Shown in pieces: positions 9,853 to 18,266 of a stretch of DNA of 64,000 nt. The notes below the pieces were generated by a model. The model ran no database searches and was not told the origin of the DNA. It was given only the letters and a program-made list of their open reading frames with translations. The position numbers and the translations under genes are program-made. The DNA comes from Lachnospiraceae bacterium (GTDB lineage Bacteria; Bacillota; Clostridia; Lachnospirales; Lachnospiraceae): the NCBI GenBank assembly GCA_024399135.1, contig JAKSHY010000013.1, positions 23,868 to 87,867 of the forward strand. Reading direction: 5' to 3'. The stretch's first letter is position 1. Each line of letters starts with the position of its first letter.

Positions 9853-9978
9853 AATTACCTCCATATTGAAGCACAATATATCGTCTGTAGTTTAACATAA
9901 TGATTGCGCATTTTCAACCTTTGTGAAATGTGCACAAATTTTAAGCCCATTTTTTTACATCATTGGTATAATTAACCA

Positions 9979-10105
9979 TATGTTTTAAGTTTGTTCATAT
10001 TCTGTTCATATTTACTCTCTATAGTATATATATAGAGAAGGAAACACATAGATAAATTTTTTCATAATAGCCCGGGTGCCGAAAGGTGTCCGGGCACTCC
10101 TCATT
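9979..10105 (+). ncRNA. Candidate small structured RNA
   Basis: A plus-strand extended -10 promoter (TGGTATAAT, 9964-9972) faces no plus-strand gene. The transcript would contain a perfect hairpin CTCTATA/TATAGAG (10017-10037), then an 11-bp helix closed by a GAAA tetraloop (10070-10095), then ACTCCTCATTTTAT. Three G-U pairs in the second helix work only in RNA from the plus strand; the opposite strand would have A-C mismatches. The 10-bp direct repeat TGTTCATATT occurs twice (9992-10001, 10003-10012). The 3' end is uncertain because the U-run is weak, and no known RNA family is recognised. Confidence 0.4.
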
Positions 10106-10122
10106 TTATAGGGACAATTCTG

Positions 10123-10431
10123 TTAATAATCTTCTTCTATTACATGAAATTCCAGATAATCAAATTCCACATCTTCTATGAACGAATCCTTAGTAAATCT
10201 GGTTTTAGAATTTCTTTTAAAATCTGCAACATTTGATTTAAGCCATATAGGTACAGCAAGATCAAATTCGCGGCATGCCTTTTCCAGTGAATTAAAAACC
10301 TTATGAGTTCTGGTATCCTCAGAATAATCCTCAATAGTTGTATCCTTTATCATATGATTGTCTTTGAATAGTTTAGCCCAGATTCTAATAACAACACTTC
10401 CTTCCAAAAATAAAGTCCCATGAAAAATCAC
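10123..10431 (-). CDS. Conserved-looking small protein, function unknown
   Basis: About 90-102 residues, with no membrane segment or recognised domain. The body starts IRIWAKLFKDNHMIKDT and ends in an acidic tail. It follows the small alarmone synthetase by 15 nt and is almost surely co-transcribed. The start is uncertain: the frame opens at a GTG (10431) without a good ribosome binding site, while a strong GGAAGG lies further in, followed only by GTT/ATT codons in frame. The true N-terminus may therefore be near VVIRIW. Function cannot be assigned. Confidence 0.65.
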   Translation of the reverse strand: MIFHGTLFLEGSVVIRIWAKLFKDNHMIKDTTIEDYSEDTRTHKVFNSLEKACREFDLAVPIWLKSNVADFKRNSKTRFTKDSFIEDVEFDYLEFHVIEEDY

Positions 10432-10446
10432 AGGACTTCATAATAA

Positions 10447-11094
10447 TTAATTTTCATTCGTCTGCTCTTTGATGCTGTTAATTTCATTATTCAGAGTAAG
10501 CATCATCTTATCAAGCTTGGATACCATATTAGAACATTCAATCAACGCATCTATGATATCATCTGGCGCATGTCCTTCGAACTTATACTTAATCTTATGC
10601 TCGAGTGATGCCCAGAAATCCATGGCAACTGTTCTAATCTGAATTTCAACCTTCGTTTCAACAATCTTATCCGAAAGATATACAGGCACTGTAATATGCA
10701 TATGATAGCTTCTATATCCGCTTTCCTTAGGATTCTGAATATAGTCCTTAACATACTGAACCTTGATATCTGACTGATTGGTAATCATCTCTGCAATCTT
10801 ATAAATATCCGAAGTGAACGAACAGATAATTCTAAGACCTGCTATATCATTGACATGATCAACCATGTTCTGAATGGTAGATTCATATCCTTTCTTACGT
10901 AATTTTTTTACAATACTTTCCGATGTCTTTATTCTGGCTTTAATATGCTCAATAGGATTATACTGATGAACATGCTGAAATTCGTCATTAAGAATTTCAA
11001 GCTTGGTCTGCATCTGCTTAAGAGCTGAGGTATAGAGCAAAATTACCTCTGTCCAGCTATTCACATCATAATCTTGTCCCACTTTTACTTCCAA
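10447..11094 (-). CDS. relQ: Small alarmone synthetase, RelQ/YjbM type GTP pyrophosphokinase
   Basis: 215 residues with a single RelA/SpoT synthetase domain and no HD hydrolase, TGS or ACT domain. Such enzymes make (p)ppGpp from ATP and GTP or GDP. Family signatures are visible: VNDIAGLRIICSF near residue 80, PKESGYRSYHMHI near 120, and EIQIRTVAMDFWASLEHK near 150. The C-terminal helix matches the oligomerisation helix of RelQ. The expected role is stress-induced alarmone synthesis in the cytoplasm. It is followed by a small gene of unknown function. A possible promoter (TAAAAT at 11136-11141) has an ACAAAGATA motif at its -35 region. Confidence 0.9.
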   Translation of the reverse strand: MEVKVGQDYDVNSWTEVILLYTSALKQMQTKLEILNDEFQHVHQYNPIEHIKARIKTSESIVKKLRKKGYESTIQNMVDHVNDIAGLRIICSFTSDIYKIAEMITNQSDIKVQYVKDYIQNPKESGYRSYHMHITVPVYLSDKIVETKVEIQIRTVAMDFWASLEHKIKYKFEGHAPDDIIDALIECSNMVSKLDKMMLTLNNEINSIKEQTNEN

Positions 11095-11180
11095 TAGTTT
11101 CCATTCCTTCTTATTATATAAACTTTATGTTTTATATTTTATCATATAAACATATCTTTGTGCGCGAATTTAGGGCATTT

Positions 11181-11210
11181 TTAACACTTTTTTAACAAAT
11201 ATGCTATAAT
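11181..11210 (+). promoter_or_regulatory. Promoter of the 11275-13504 operon
   Basis: TTAACA (11181-11186), 18-nt spacer, TATAAT (11205-11210), about 65 nt before the first start codon. Confidence 0.7.
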
Positions 11211-11274
11211 TTTTCTAGCTTAATCAGGTATAACTTTTCAAATTAAGCAATCACAATACTTAAAGGGAGAAAAT

Positions 11275-12087
11275 ATGAGAAAACGACTTACAGCCACATG
11301 TATGCTCATCGTAATGCTCATCACATCAGCATCATTCATTGTGGGCTTCAACACCTCACCTCATTATAAGGATGAAATTGAAAATCTAAAGAAAATCAAA
11401 GAGGGAGCAACACAATTCTATGATGAGCTGGAAAAGATAAACAATTCCATCAATTTCAATACTATGGAAAACGTGGATTCTCAGATTACAGAAATGAATA
11501 CCGTTCTTCAAAAGATTGAAGCAGATAAAAAAGCAATAGCAGCATTTAAAAAGACCGGAGTTAATGCCATTGATTTAACCTACGATGCCGCAATTGAATT
11601 CGATAATCAGCTTACAGACTTTACTAACGATATCATCAAATACCTGAAAATATTCCAGTATCTTTTCGACACACTTTCCATTGCCGATCAGATGAATACC
11701 CAGAACATGACCGAAGAAACAATCGTTCAAACGCTCGAGGACATATATACCTCTTTTGAGCAGATAATCAATAATCTGGAAGCTCTTGACTGTCCTGTAG
11801 CCATGAAATCGAGACTTGATGTATTCACAAGAAAGTTAAAAGACTATCAGCTTGTTATAGTTCAGCTGTATCGAGGTTATTCAAAAAACGATTTCCTTAC
11901 TCTTCAGCAGGCTACATATTTAATGACAAGAGTTGAAAAAGAATATAACAACGCAATGGATGATTTCGTGAATTCGTTTGATATATCATTTCAGAATGTA
12001 CTAAGTCAGTCCAACGAAATTGATGTATTAAAGGATGAAATATTAAAGAATACTGATACCTTATTAGGACTTATGGAAGGAAAATAA
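11275..12087 (+). CDS. Secreted or membrane-anchored helical protein, function unknown
   Basis: 270 residues. A signal sequence or N-terminal anchor (KRLTATCMLIVMLITSASFIVGF) is followed by an all-helical, weakly coiled-coil extracytoplasmic region with no cysteine motif or catalytic signature that I recognise. The start follows AGGGAG. The next gene begins 2 nt after the stop, so they form an operon and probably work together at the cell surface. No function can be assigned. Confidence 0.75.
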   Translation: MRKRLTATCMLIVMLITSASFIVGFNTSPHYKDEIENLKKIKEGATQFYDELEKINNSINFNTMENVDSQITEMNTVLQKIEADKKAIAAFKKTGVNAIDLTYDAAIEFDNQLTDFTNDIIKYLKIFQYLFDTLSIADQMNTQNMTEETIVQTLEDIYTSFEQIINNLEALDCPVAMKSRLDVFTRKLKDYQLVIVQLYRGYSKNDFLTLQQATYLMTRVEKEYNNAMDDFVNSFDISFQNVLSQSNEIDVLKDEILKNTDTLLGLMEGK

Positions 12088-12088
12088 A

Positions 12089-13504
12089 ATGAAACATTGT
12101 ATATATTGCGGTCATGAACTAAATGACAATATGCTGTTTTGTGAATCATGTGGCAAGCCACAACAGCCTCCTGTAACACAACAGCAGCCTCAATATCAGC
12201 AGCCAGTCTACCAGCAGGTAGCAGCTGGTGCACAGCAGGGCATTCCGCAGCCTCAGTATCAACAGCCGGTATACCAGCAGCCATCGATGCCTCAACAGCC
12301 TCCAAAGAGTAAGAAAAAACTCCTTGCTATTCTGATACCTGTAATCTTAGTAATCATCATAGCTACTGTACTTGCAATTGTATTCTGGCCTAAGGATGAT
12401 GAAAAAGCTTCATCCAAGAAAAGTTCCAAGGTAGATGTTCTCGAGGTTTCAGAAACAGAAGATGAGGTTAGCTCTAAAGAAGATGAAGAAACTAAGGAAG
12501 TAGACTTCCCTGATATAACCTACTCATATCTTTCTTACGTACCCGAGGTTAAGGTCAGTGCTACACCTATTAAAACTATCTACCCTCGCCAGTATAACCG
12601 ACTTGATTCCATAATCGTAGTAGATGCAAGCAGTGTACATGGCGATACCAATGTCAGAGTGTATGTTGAAATTCCTGGATTCACTCAGGCCTATACTCAG
12701 ACACTTACACTTGGAAAAGAAGTAACTACTCTGTTCATCAAGCCATCTTTAGTAAATGGAAGTCTTGGACTGACATCTGCTAAGAACTCACAGATGAATT
12801 TCAAGGTTGAAAACCTTGATACAGGAAAACTTATCAGAGAAGATACGTTCAGTGTTAAGCTCATGAGCGAGCATGATATCGATAACTACGATCCTCAGTG
12901 GGGCGAATCTTCAATGGATGCTTATATGTCATTCCTCACTCCTGAAGATGACTGTATTGATGTAGTAAGCAGAACAGCAGTTGATGAAATGACAGCGCTT
13001 TCTAAAGGAAAATACGATGCATTCGCAGGCTACCAGTATCATTCAGCTGAAGCTACATATTATCAGATACTTGCTGTCCAATGTGCAATTTCTGATTTAG
13101 GTGTTAAATACGATGCAGGTGGCTACTCTAATTCGGACAGTACACTTAACCTTCAGAGTGTCAAGCTTCCGAAAGATGTTCTTTCAACAAAGGGAGGCCT
13201 GTGCGTAGAAACCTCTCTGCTTATGGCCAGCACTCTGATGAACGAAGGAATGCACTGTTTCCTTGTATTCCCTCCTGGTCACTGTCAGGTAGCTGTTGAA
13301 ACCGACACCGACAGCGGTGAATATTTCCTGGTTGAAACCACTTTGCTTCCTGTAACAGATAAAAACATTAATAAGATTATTACAGGACTTAACGGAGACG
13401 AATGGCAGGAATATATAACCAATTACCAGGGTAGTGGTCAGTCCTGCTACTTAGTTGACTGTTCACTCGCTAATCAGCTTGGATTCCAGAATATCGCCAA
13501 CTAA
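12089..13504 (+). CDS. Zinc-ribbon membrane protein with extracellular transglutaminase-like domain
   Basis: 471 residues. The N-terminus is a zinc ribbon (CIYCGHE...CESCGKP, residues 4-25), then a Gln/Pro/Tyr-rich linker with two near-identical QPQYQQPVYQQ units, one membrane helix (LLAILIPVILVIIIATVLAIVF, near 75-97), an acidic linker and an extracellular region. The last third has GGLCVETSLLMASTLM and PGHCQVAVE, which match the Cys and His regions of transglutaminase-like/papain-fold enzymes, so a thiol protease or cross-linking activity is possible. The zinc ribbon would be cytoplasmic. The substrate is unknown. It is co-transcribed with the preceding secreted helical protein. Confidence 0.75.
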   Translation: MKHCIYCGHELNDNMLFCESCGKPQQPPVTQQQPQYQQPVYQQVAAGAQQGIPQPQYQQPVYQQPSMPQQPPKSKKKLLAILIPVILVIIIATVLAIVFWPKDDEKASSKKSSKVDVLEVSETEDEVSSKEDEETKEVDFPDITYSYLSYVPEVKVSATPIKTIYPRQYNRLDSIIVVDASSVHGDTNVRVYVEIPGFTQAYTQTLTLGKEVTTLFIKPSLVNGSLGLTSAKNSQMNFKVENLDTGKLIREDTFSVKLMSEHDIDNYDPQWGESSMDAYMSFLTPEDDCIDVVSRTAVDEMTALSKGKYDAFAGYQYHSAEATYYQILAVQCAISDLGVKYDAGGYSNSDSTLNLQSVKLPKDVLSTKGGLCVETSLLMASTLMNEGMHCFLVFPPGHCQVAVETDTDSGEYFLVETTLLPVTDKNINKIITGLNGDEWQEYITNYQGSGQSCYLVDCSLANQLGFQNIAN

Positions 13505-13529
13505 TCGTTCGCTCTATGGCGCACATTAC

Positions 13530-13560
13530 AAAAGGACGGTTCATCTCGAACCGTCCTTTT
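13530..13560. terminator. Bidirectional terminator
   Basis: Perfect 13-bp stem AAAAGGACGGTTC/GAACCGTCCTTTT with a 5-nt loop between the convergent plus-strand operon and galE. Confidence 0.92.
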
Positions 13561-13604
13561 ATATTATCTTTTATATTTCATGAATAAGCTTCTTCCTTTA
13601 GATA

Positions 13605-14615
13605 TTAATATCCATTGGGATTATTACTCTGCCATCTCCATGAATCTTCACACATCTTCTTAATATCGTACTTAGCAACCCAGCCCATCTCTTTTTTAGC
13701 CTTGTCAGCTGATGCGTAGCATGTAGCTATATCGCCAGCACGTCTTGGTTTAATCACATAAGGAATCTTAACACCTGTTGCAGCTTCAAAATTCTTAACA
13801 ATATCAAGAACACTGTATCCAACACCGGTTCCTAAGTTATATATCTTGATTCCGCATTTTTCGTTAATCTTCTCAAGTGCCTTAACATGTCCAGATGCGA
13901 GATCCATTACATGAATGTAATCTCTTACTCCTGTTCCATCTGGAGTATCATAATCATCTCCGAATACACCGAGCTCTTTTAGCTTTCCTACAGCAACCTG
14001 TGTTACATATGGCATCAGGTTATTAGGAATACCATTAGGATTCTCTCCTATCGTTCCTGACTCATGTGCACCTATAGGATTAAAATATCTAAGAAGAACT
14101 ACATTCCACTCTGGATCTGCATACTGCATATCCATCATTACCTGCTCAAGCATGGACTTCGTCCATCCATAAGGATTAGTACAAACTCCCTTTGGAGTTT
14201 CCTCTGTAATAGGTATCTGGGCAGGATCGCCATAAACAGTAGCTGATGAACTGAAAATTATATTCTTCACATTATGATTTCTCATAACATCAAGAAGATT
14301 CAAAGTTCCTGACATATTATTCTCATAATATTCAAGAGGCTTCTGTACAGACTCTCCAACTGCCTTTAATCCAGCAAAATGTATGCAGGCATCGAACTTC
14401 TCCTTATCGAAGATATCATCTAAAGCCTTCTTATCCCTGATATCAGCTTCATAGAATTTAATCTTCTTTCCAACAATCTTTTCTACTCTTTCAAGACATT
14501 TAGGTGATGAATTCGAAAAGTTATCTAATACTACAACATCATATCCATTCTCTATTAATTCAATTACGGTATGGCTTCCTATATATCCACTACCGCCTGT
14601 AACTAAAACGTTCAT
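13605..14615 (-). CDS. galE: UDP-glucose 4-epimerase
   Basis: Interconverts UDP-glucose and UDP-galactose (possibly also the GlcNAc forms) with bound NAD; cytoplasmic. At 336 residues it has the normal length. The NAD fold [10 protein letters not shown] is at residues 7-16, the catalytic Ser-Ser region is [10 protein letters not shown], and the YxxxK pair is in [12 protein letters not shown] near 150. AGGAG precedes the ATG. It lies 12 nt downstream of a UDP-sugar pyrophosphorylase, so the pair feeds UDP-sugars into surface glycan synthesis. It is the last gene of the long minus-strand run and ends at the terminator 13530-13560. Confidence 0.96.
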   Translation of the reverse strand: MNVLVTGGSGYIGSHTVIELIENGYDVVVLDNFSNSSPKCLERVEKIVGKKIKFYEADIRDKKALDDIFDKEKFDACIHFAGLKAVGESVQKPLEYYENNMSGTLNLLDVMRNHNVKNIIFSSSATVYGDPAQIPITEETPKGVCTNPYGWTKSMLEQVMMDMQYADPEWNVVLLRYFNPIGAHESGTIGENPNGIPNNLMPYVTQVAVGKLKELGVFGDDYDTPDGTGVRDYIHVMDLASGHVKALEKINEKCGIKIYNLGTGVGYSVLDIVKNFEAATGVKIPYVIKPRRAGDIATCYASADKAKKEMGWVAKYDIKKMCEDSWRWQSNNPNGY

Positions 14616-14627
14616 CTTGTCTCCTAT

Positions 14628-15851
14628 CTATAATTCAATTCCGTTTTTCTTACACAATTCTCTTGCAGATTCAACAGAATCAACACCTTCCTTGTTCTTA
14701 ATAGGTGCGAATTCTTTCTCTCTTACAACCTCGAATGGAAGGCAGTTTTTCATTTCATGAATCATATCAAGAACCAGCTGCTCGAATTTATATCCGTTAG
14801 GCTCCGAAGGCTTAACCAAATTTCCATTCTCGTCAATGTATGGAATCTTCTTCTCAACAACATGAAGCTCCAGCTTCTTTCTTACTATCTCATCCAGCTC
14901 ATCAATGCTGAATAAGTAATTTAATATAACTCCGAAATTATATGCAGGATCACCCTTTTCATTCTTGGCATCCATAAGCTCCTCTGTCATATCATAGTAC
15001 TCAACGATAGAAGGCTTACCATCCTCTAAGCACATAGCGCCAACCTTTTCATCCTTGGCAACTTTTCTTACAACCTTCGCTCCACTTACGAATCCGCCAT
15101 CAATTACAGCTCCTACGAATACTGGATCTGCAATTCTTTGAAGGACATTGTCAACAGCGAAAATGTTAATCCATTTAACACCAAGTTCCTTTGCTTTCTT
15201 ATCAAGTCCGTTCTTAACCATTGAAGAATACCATCCAGCATTTCCGTTAGGAGAAGTAGAAAGCTTATCCTTAGCTTCAAGAAGAACATGTCCTTCATAA
15301 TCTGTAGCTGGAGCCATCTCCTGTTTGAAGAAAAAGATATAGTCTTTATTATATCCGAAATAATCATGCTCCTTCATGAAGGATACAGTAGCTTCATTAT
15401 TCTTATCTGATGTCATAACGAACAATGGAATATAGCATGAAGCCTCATTTACTACATCCATCAAATTCTCAATTAATCTCTGAAAAATATATACAGGCTT
15501 GGTAATACCAATGTTATACATTCCCTTAGGATCATCAGAACCTAAACGTGTTCCCATACCACCTGCTAATAACACAGCGGCAACCTCGCCCCTCTTGATA
15601 GCTTCGAGGCCAACCGTTCTGAAGGCATCACTCTTTTCGTTAATTTCATCAATTTCCATAGAACCTATTGGTGAAATAACGCCTCTTTTGCTTTCGCCCT
15701 TATGATTAAGTGCATTCAGAACATCAAAATCAGTATCAGCTATTTCATTAAGAAGCTTAGTCTTAGAATCATCACTAAGCTCATCATAATACTTTAAAAG
15801 ATGCTGCTGTCCGTACTTTTCAAGCTTTTCTTTAACTGTAGATAACTCCAT
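14628..15851 (-). CDS. UDP-sugar pyrophosphorylase (UDPGP family)
   Basis: 407 residues, of the eukaryote-like UDPGP family that forms UDP-GlcNAc, UDP-GalNAc or UDP-glucose from UTP and the sugar 1-phosphate. The nucleotide-binding loop LLAGGMGTRLGSDDPKGMYNIG is near residues 95-116, with the downstream GNAGWYSSM and IFAVDNVLQR motifs typical of the fold. The exact sugar cannot be read from sequence; N-acetylhexosamine is plausible given the neighbouring pseB-like gene. AGGAGG precedes the ATG. The 19- and 12-nt gaps to pseB and galE indicate one transcript. Confidence 0.85.
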   Translation of the reverse strand: MELSTVKEKLEKYGQQHLLKYYDELSDDSKTKLLNEIADTDFDVLNALNHKGESKRGVISPIGSMEIDEINEKSDAFRTVGLEAIKRGEVAAVLLAGGMGTRLGSDDPKGMYNIGITKPVYIFQRLIENLMDVVNEASCYIPLFVMTSDKNNEATVSFMKEHDYFGYNKDYIFFFKQEMAPATDYEGHVLLEAKDKLSTSPNGNAGWYSSMVKNGLDKKAKELGVKWINIFAVDNVLQRIADPVFVGAVIDGGFVSGAKVVRKVAKDEKVGAMCLEDGKPSIVEYYDMTEELMDAKNEKGDPAYNFGVILNYLFSIDELDEIVRKKLELHVVEKKIPYIDENGNLVKPSEPNGYKFEQLVLDMIHEMKNCLPFEVVREKEFAPIKNKEGVDSVESARELCKKNGIEL

Positions 15852-15870
15852 GCGAATACCTCCTATTAAC

Positions 15871-16869
15871 TTAGTGTTCTAAGTCAACTGTCTTTAATAA
15901 TTCCTGAATATCTGCAACAGATAACCACTCAGTATTATTTCCAGAGCTATATGAAAAGCCCTCTTCAACCTTCTTACCTGTTGGATTAATCTTCTGTCTG
16001 TCATTAAATACCATCTGAGGATATACAATGAAATGCTTCTCATACTCATATGTAGTCATTGAGTCTTCTGTAGTAACCATGATTTCATGAAGCTTCTCAC
16101 CTGGTCTTATACCAACCTCAGGCATCTGGCAGTCTGGAAGCATTGCCTTCGCAAGATCTGTTACCTTGAATGAAGGTATCTTGCTTATGAAGGTTTCACC
16201 ACCTGTAGCCTCCTCGAGAGCCTTAATTACCAGTTTAACGCCCTCCTCAAGGCTAATCCAGAATCTGGTCATTCTGTAATCTGTAATTGGAAGCTCGGTT
16301 CCACCATTCTTAATAATTTTATTAAAGAAAGGAATAATAGAACCTCTCGAGCCTGCAACATTTCCATAACGAACAATTGAAAAATTAATATCATTCATTC
16401 CAGAATATGCATTAGCTGCAATAAAAAGCTTATCTGATACAAGCTTGGTTCCACCATAAAGATTAACCGGATTAACAGCCTTATCTGTTGAAAGAGCAAC
16501 AACCTTTCTTACTCCACAATCCAATGCAGCATCAATAATGTTCATAGCGCCATGAATATTAGTCTTAATAGCTTCGTTAGGATTATATTCACACGCTGGA
16601 ACCTGCTTAAGCGCAGCAGCATGAACTACGTAATCAACACCCTTGAACGCACGATATAATCTGTCCTTGTCTCTGACATCACCGATGAAGAAACGAAGCT
16701 TATCTGCATATTCTTTAAATTCATTCTGCATAACGAACTGCTTATATTCGTCACGAGAATAAATAATAATTCTCTTAGGATTGTAATTATTTAAAATGTA
16801 TCTGGTGAAGCATTTTCCGAAGGATCCTGTTCCTCCAGTAATTAATATTGTCTGGTTATCTAGTATCAT
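15871..16869 (-). CDS. pseB: UDP-N-acetylglucosamine 4,6-dehydratase (inverting), PseB-like
   Basis: 332-residue short-chain dehydrogenase. ITGGTGSFGKCF near residue 10 binds NADP; YSRDEYKQFVMQNEF, FFIGDVRDKDRL and HAAALKQVPACEYNP are typical of PseB/FlaA1. The substituted catalytic triad region is STDKAVNPVNLYGGTK near 135. These enzymes turn UDP-GlcNAc into UDP-4-keto-6-deoxy-AltNAc, the first step to pseudaminic acid. A related FnlA/CapE-type role is possible. pseC, pseH and pseG are not in this window, but a PseI-like synthase lies about 5 kb upstream in the same run. It has its own promoter. Confidence 0.87.
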   Translation of the reverse strand: MILDNQTILITGGTGSFGKCFTRYILNNYNPKRIIIYSRDEYKQFVMQNEFKEYADKLRFFIGDVRDKDRLYRAFKGVDYVVHAAALKQVPACEYNPNEAIKTNIHGAMNIIDAALDCGVRKVVALSTDKAVNPVNLYGGTKLVSDKLFIAANAYSGMNDINFSIVRYGNVAGSRGSIIPFFNKIIKNGGTELPITDYRMTRFWISLEEGVKLVIKALEEATGGETFISKIPSFKVTDLAKAMLPDCQMPEVGIRPGEKLHEIMVTTEDSMTTYEYEKHFIVYPQMVFNDRQKINPTGKKVEEGFSYSSGNNTEWLSVADIQELLKTVDLEH

Positions 16870-16905
16870 AACTATCCCTTTCTATAGGTTAAAAAATCTC
16901 CCAAT

Positions 16906-16935
16906 ATTATAGCACAAATATATAGGATACGTCTA
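16906..16935 (-). promoter_or_regulatory. Promoter of pseB-UDPGP-galE
   Basis: TAGACG (16930-16935), 18-nt spacer, TATAAT (16906-16911) in the 79-nt gap upstream of pseB. Confidence 0.6.
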
Positions 16936-16948
16936 TTTCGCCAAAACT

Positions 16949-18199
16949 CTATATATCTTTGTCCTCATTCGCACTTTCTGAATTTATACCCTCTAAATAT
17001 TTAGCCCTGTACTCATTAAGTGATTCTTTATTCGCGCCACCCCTAAAGCCAGGATCCTTCGCCTGAACAGGATCATTCTCCCATCCACAGACCTCACATA
17101 TTTCGAACTTATCAACTCTTCCCATCCCGCAGCATGGGCACTTCCTTCTCATTATCATGTCGTTAAGCGAATTCAATCGTCTCCTTAATCCAATTACCTC
17201 GAACAAAAGTCTTCTTAGTGCATCAACTGCTATTCCTATGAAGAAAATCTCTAAAGCTACGAGTAAAACCCTGATAACCATCAAAGCGGGATTTAAATCC
17301 GCATAGGATATGAACCTGTCTTTCATAAGATATTTCCACACCAATGGCTGGCAATTGATAAGATATACACCGAAGGTCAAAGGGCCTGCTGCCAAAATAA
17401 GCTTTCCCATTTTATTCTTAATATCAATTCTTGAGAACAGACATACAAGTGCCAGAGATGCCAGTAAAACTGTCGGTGAATTATACTGAACTAATCTGTC
17501 ACCACCTTTTCCTATCACAAGATCACATACTACCTTAAATGCATATGTAAGTGCAGTAGCAAGACAGAATATCAGTAAAAGATTAATACTTTTAATTTTC
17601 TTGAAAATATCGAACTTCTTAGCATATGCGCCGAAGAAATACGCAGCAAGAAGCCATCCAAAAGAATAACCTTCTCTCAATGCGAAAATGTCCGTGCTGA
17701 AAATAACCGGGCATACGCTGAACGCTGTCAAAAAGAAGCCAAATGTTATATTAATCATTCTTCTGTCCATATTCTTAATTGCAAAATTAAGAACCGGCAT
17801 CAGGAAGAACACTCCAAAATACGCGCTGAAATACCAGTACTGCTCTGTGAATACCGGAAAACATGCCGAAAGGAATGCTGATCCATGTACTACCTCAGGC
17901 ACGAAGAAATAGAACAGTGTAGTAATAATTATTGTATAAAAGAAAACCTGAAGCCATGTGTAGATTATGTTGGTAACCCTGTAATGAGCATCCACTCCCA
18001 CGAAGCCCGAAATAATTCCATAGGTCGTAACTCCGAAAAAGCAAATGATTTCAAGTGCCCAGGCCGTAAAGTATTGAGGACCGCCAACCGAAAGGTTTTC
18101 AATCACGCCGCCCTGCCCCATTATATGAAGAACCATGATTGAAATCATGGATATAATTCTTAGTAATTCAATTCCCGAATTTCTTTTCTTTAATTCCAA
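16949..18199 (-). CDS. Acyltransferase-3 membrane protein fused to a CPCC zinc domain
   Basis: 416 residues. Residues 1-345 form an acyltransferase-3 type integral membrane protein with about ten hydrophobic segments and the N-terminal GIELLRIISMISIMVLHI signature (RxxR/H region); such proteins O-acetylate surface glycans. The C-terminal 65 residues are cytosolic-looking and match the CPCC Cys-rich family: CPCCGMG...CEVCGWENDP and FRGGANKESLNEYR. The start is a TTG behind AGAGGA. It sits between a methyltransferase and pseB, so modification of an envelope sugar is a reasonable inference. The domain combination is unusual. Confidence 0.85.
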   Translation of the reverse strand: MELKKRNSGIELLRIISMISIMVLHIMGQGGVIENLSVGGPQYFTAWALEIICFFGVTTYGIISGFVGVDAHYRVTNIIYTWLQVFFYTIIITTLFYFFVPEVVHGSAFLSACFPVFTEQYWYFSAYFGVFFLMPVLNFAIKNMDRRMINITFGFFLTAFSVCPVIFSTDIFALREGYSFGWLLAAYFFGAYAKKFDIFKKIKSINLLLIFCLATALTYAFKVVCDLVIGKGGDRLVQYNSPTVLLASLALVCLFSRIDIKNKMGKLILAAGPLTFGVYLINCQPLVWKYLMKDRFISYADLNPALMVIRVLLVALEIFFIGIAVDALRRLLFEVIGLRRRLNSLNDMIMRRKCPCCGMGRVDKFEICEVCGWENDPVQAKDPGFRGGANKESLNEYRAKYLEGINSESANEDKDI

Positions 18200-18266
18200 A
18201 TTGTAATCCTCTTAATATTAATTCAACCTTTAAGGTTCGAAATCTCTCCAACCCATATTCATTAGC

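Noticed and set aside
10070..10095. The strong hairpin as an ordinary terminator
   Set aside because: No good U-tract follows on either strand, and its G-U pairs favour the plus strand, where no gene precedes it. Kept as an RNA candidate at low confidence.
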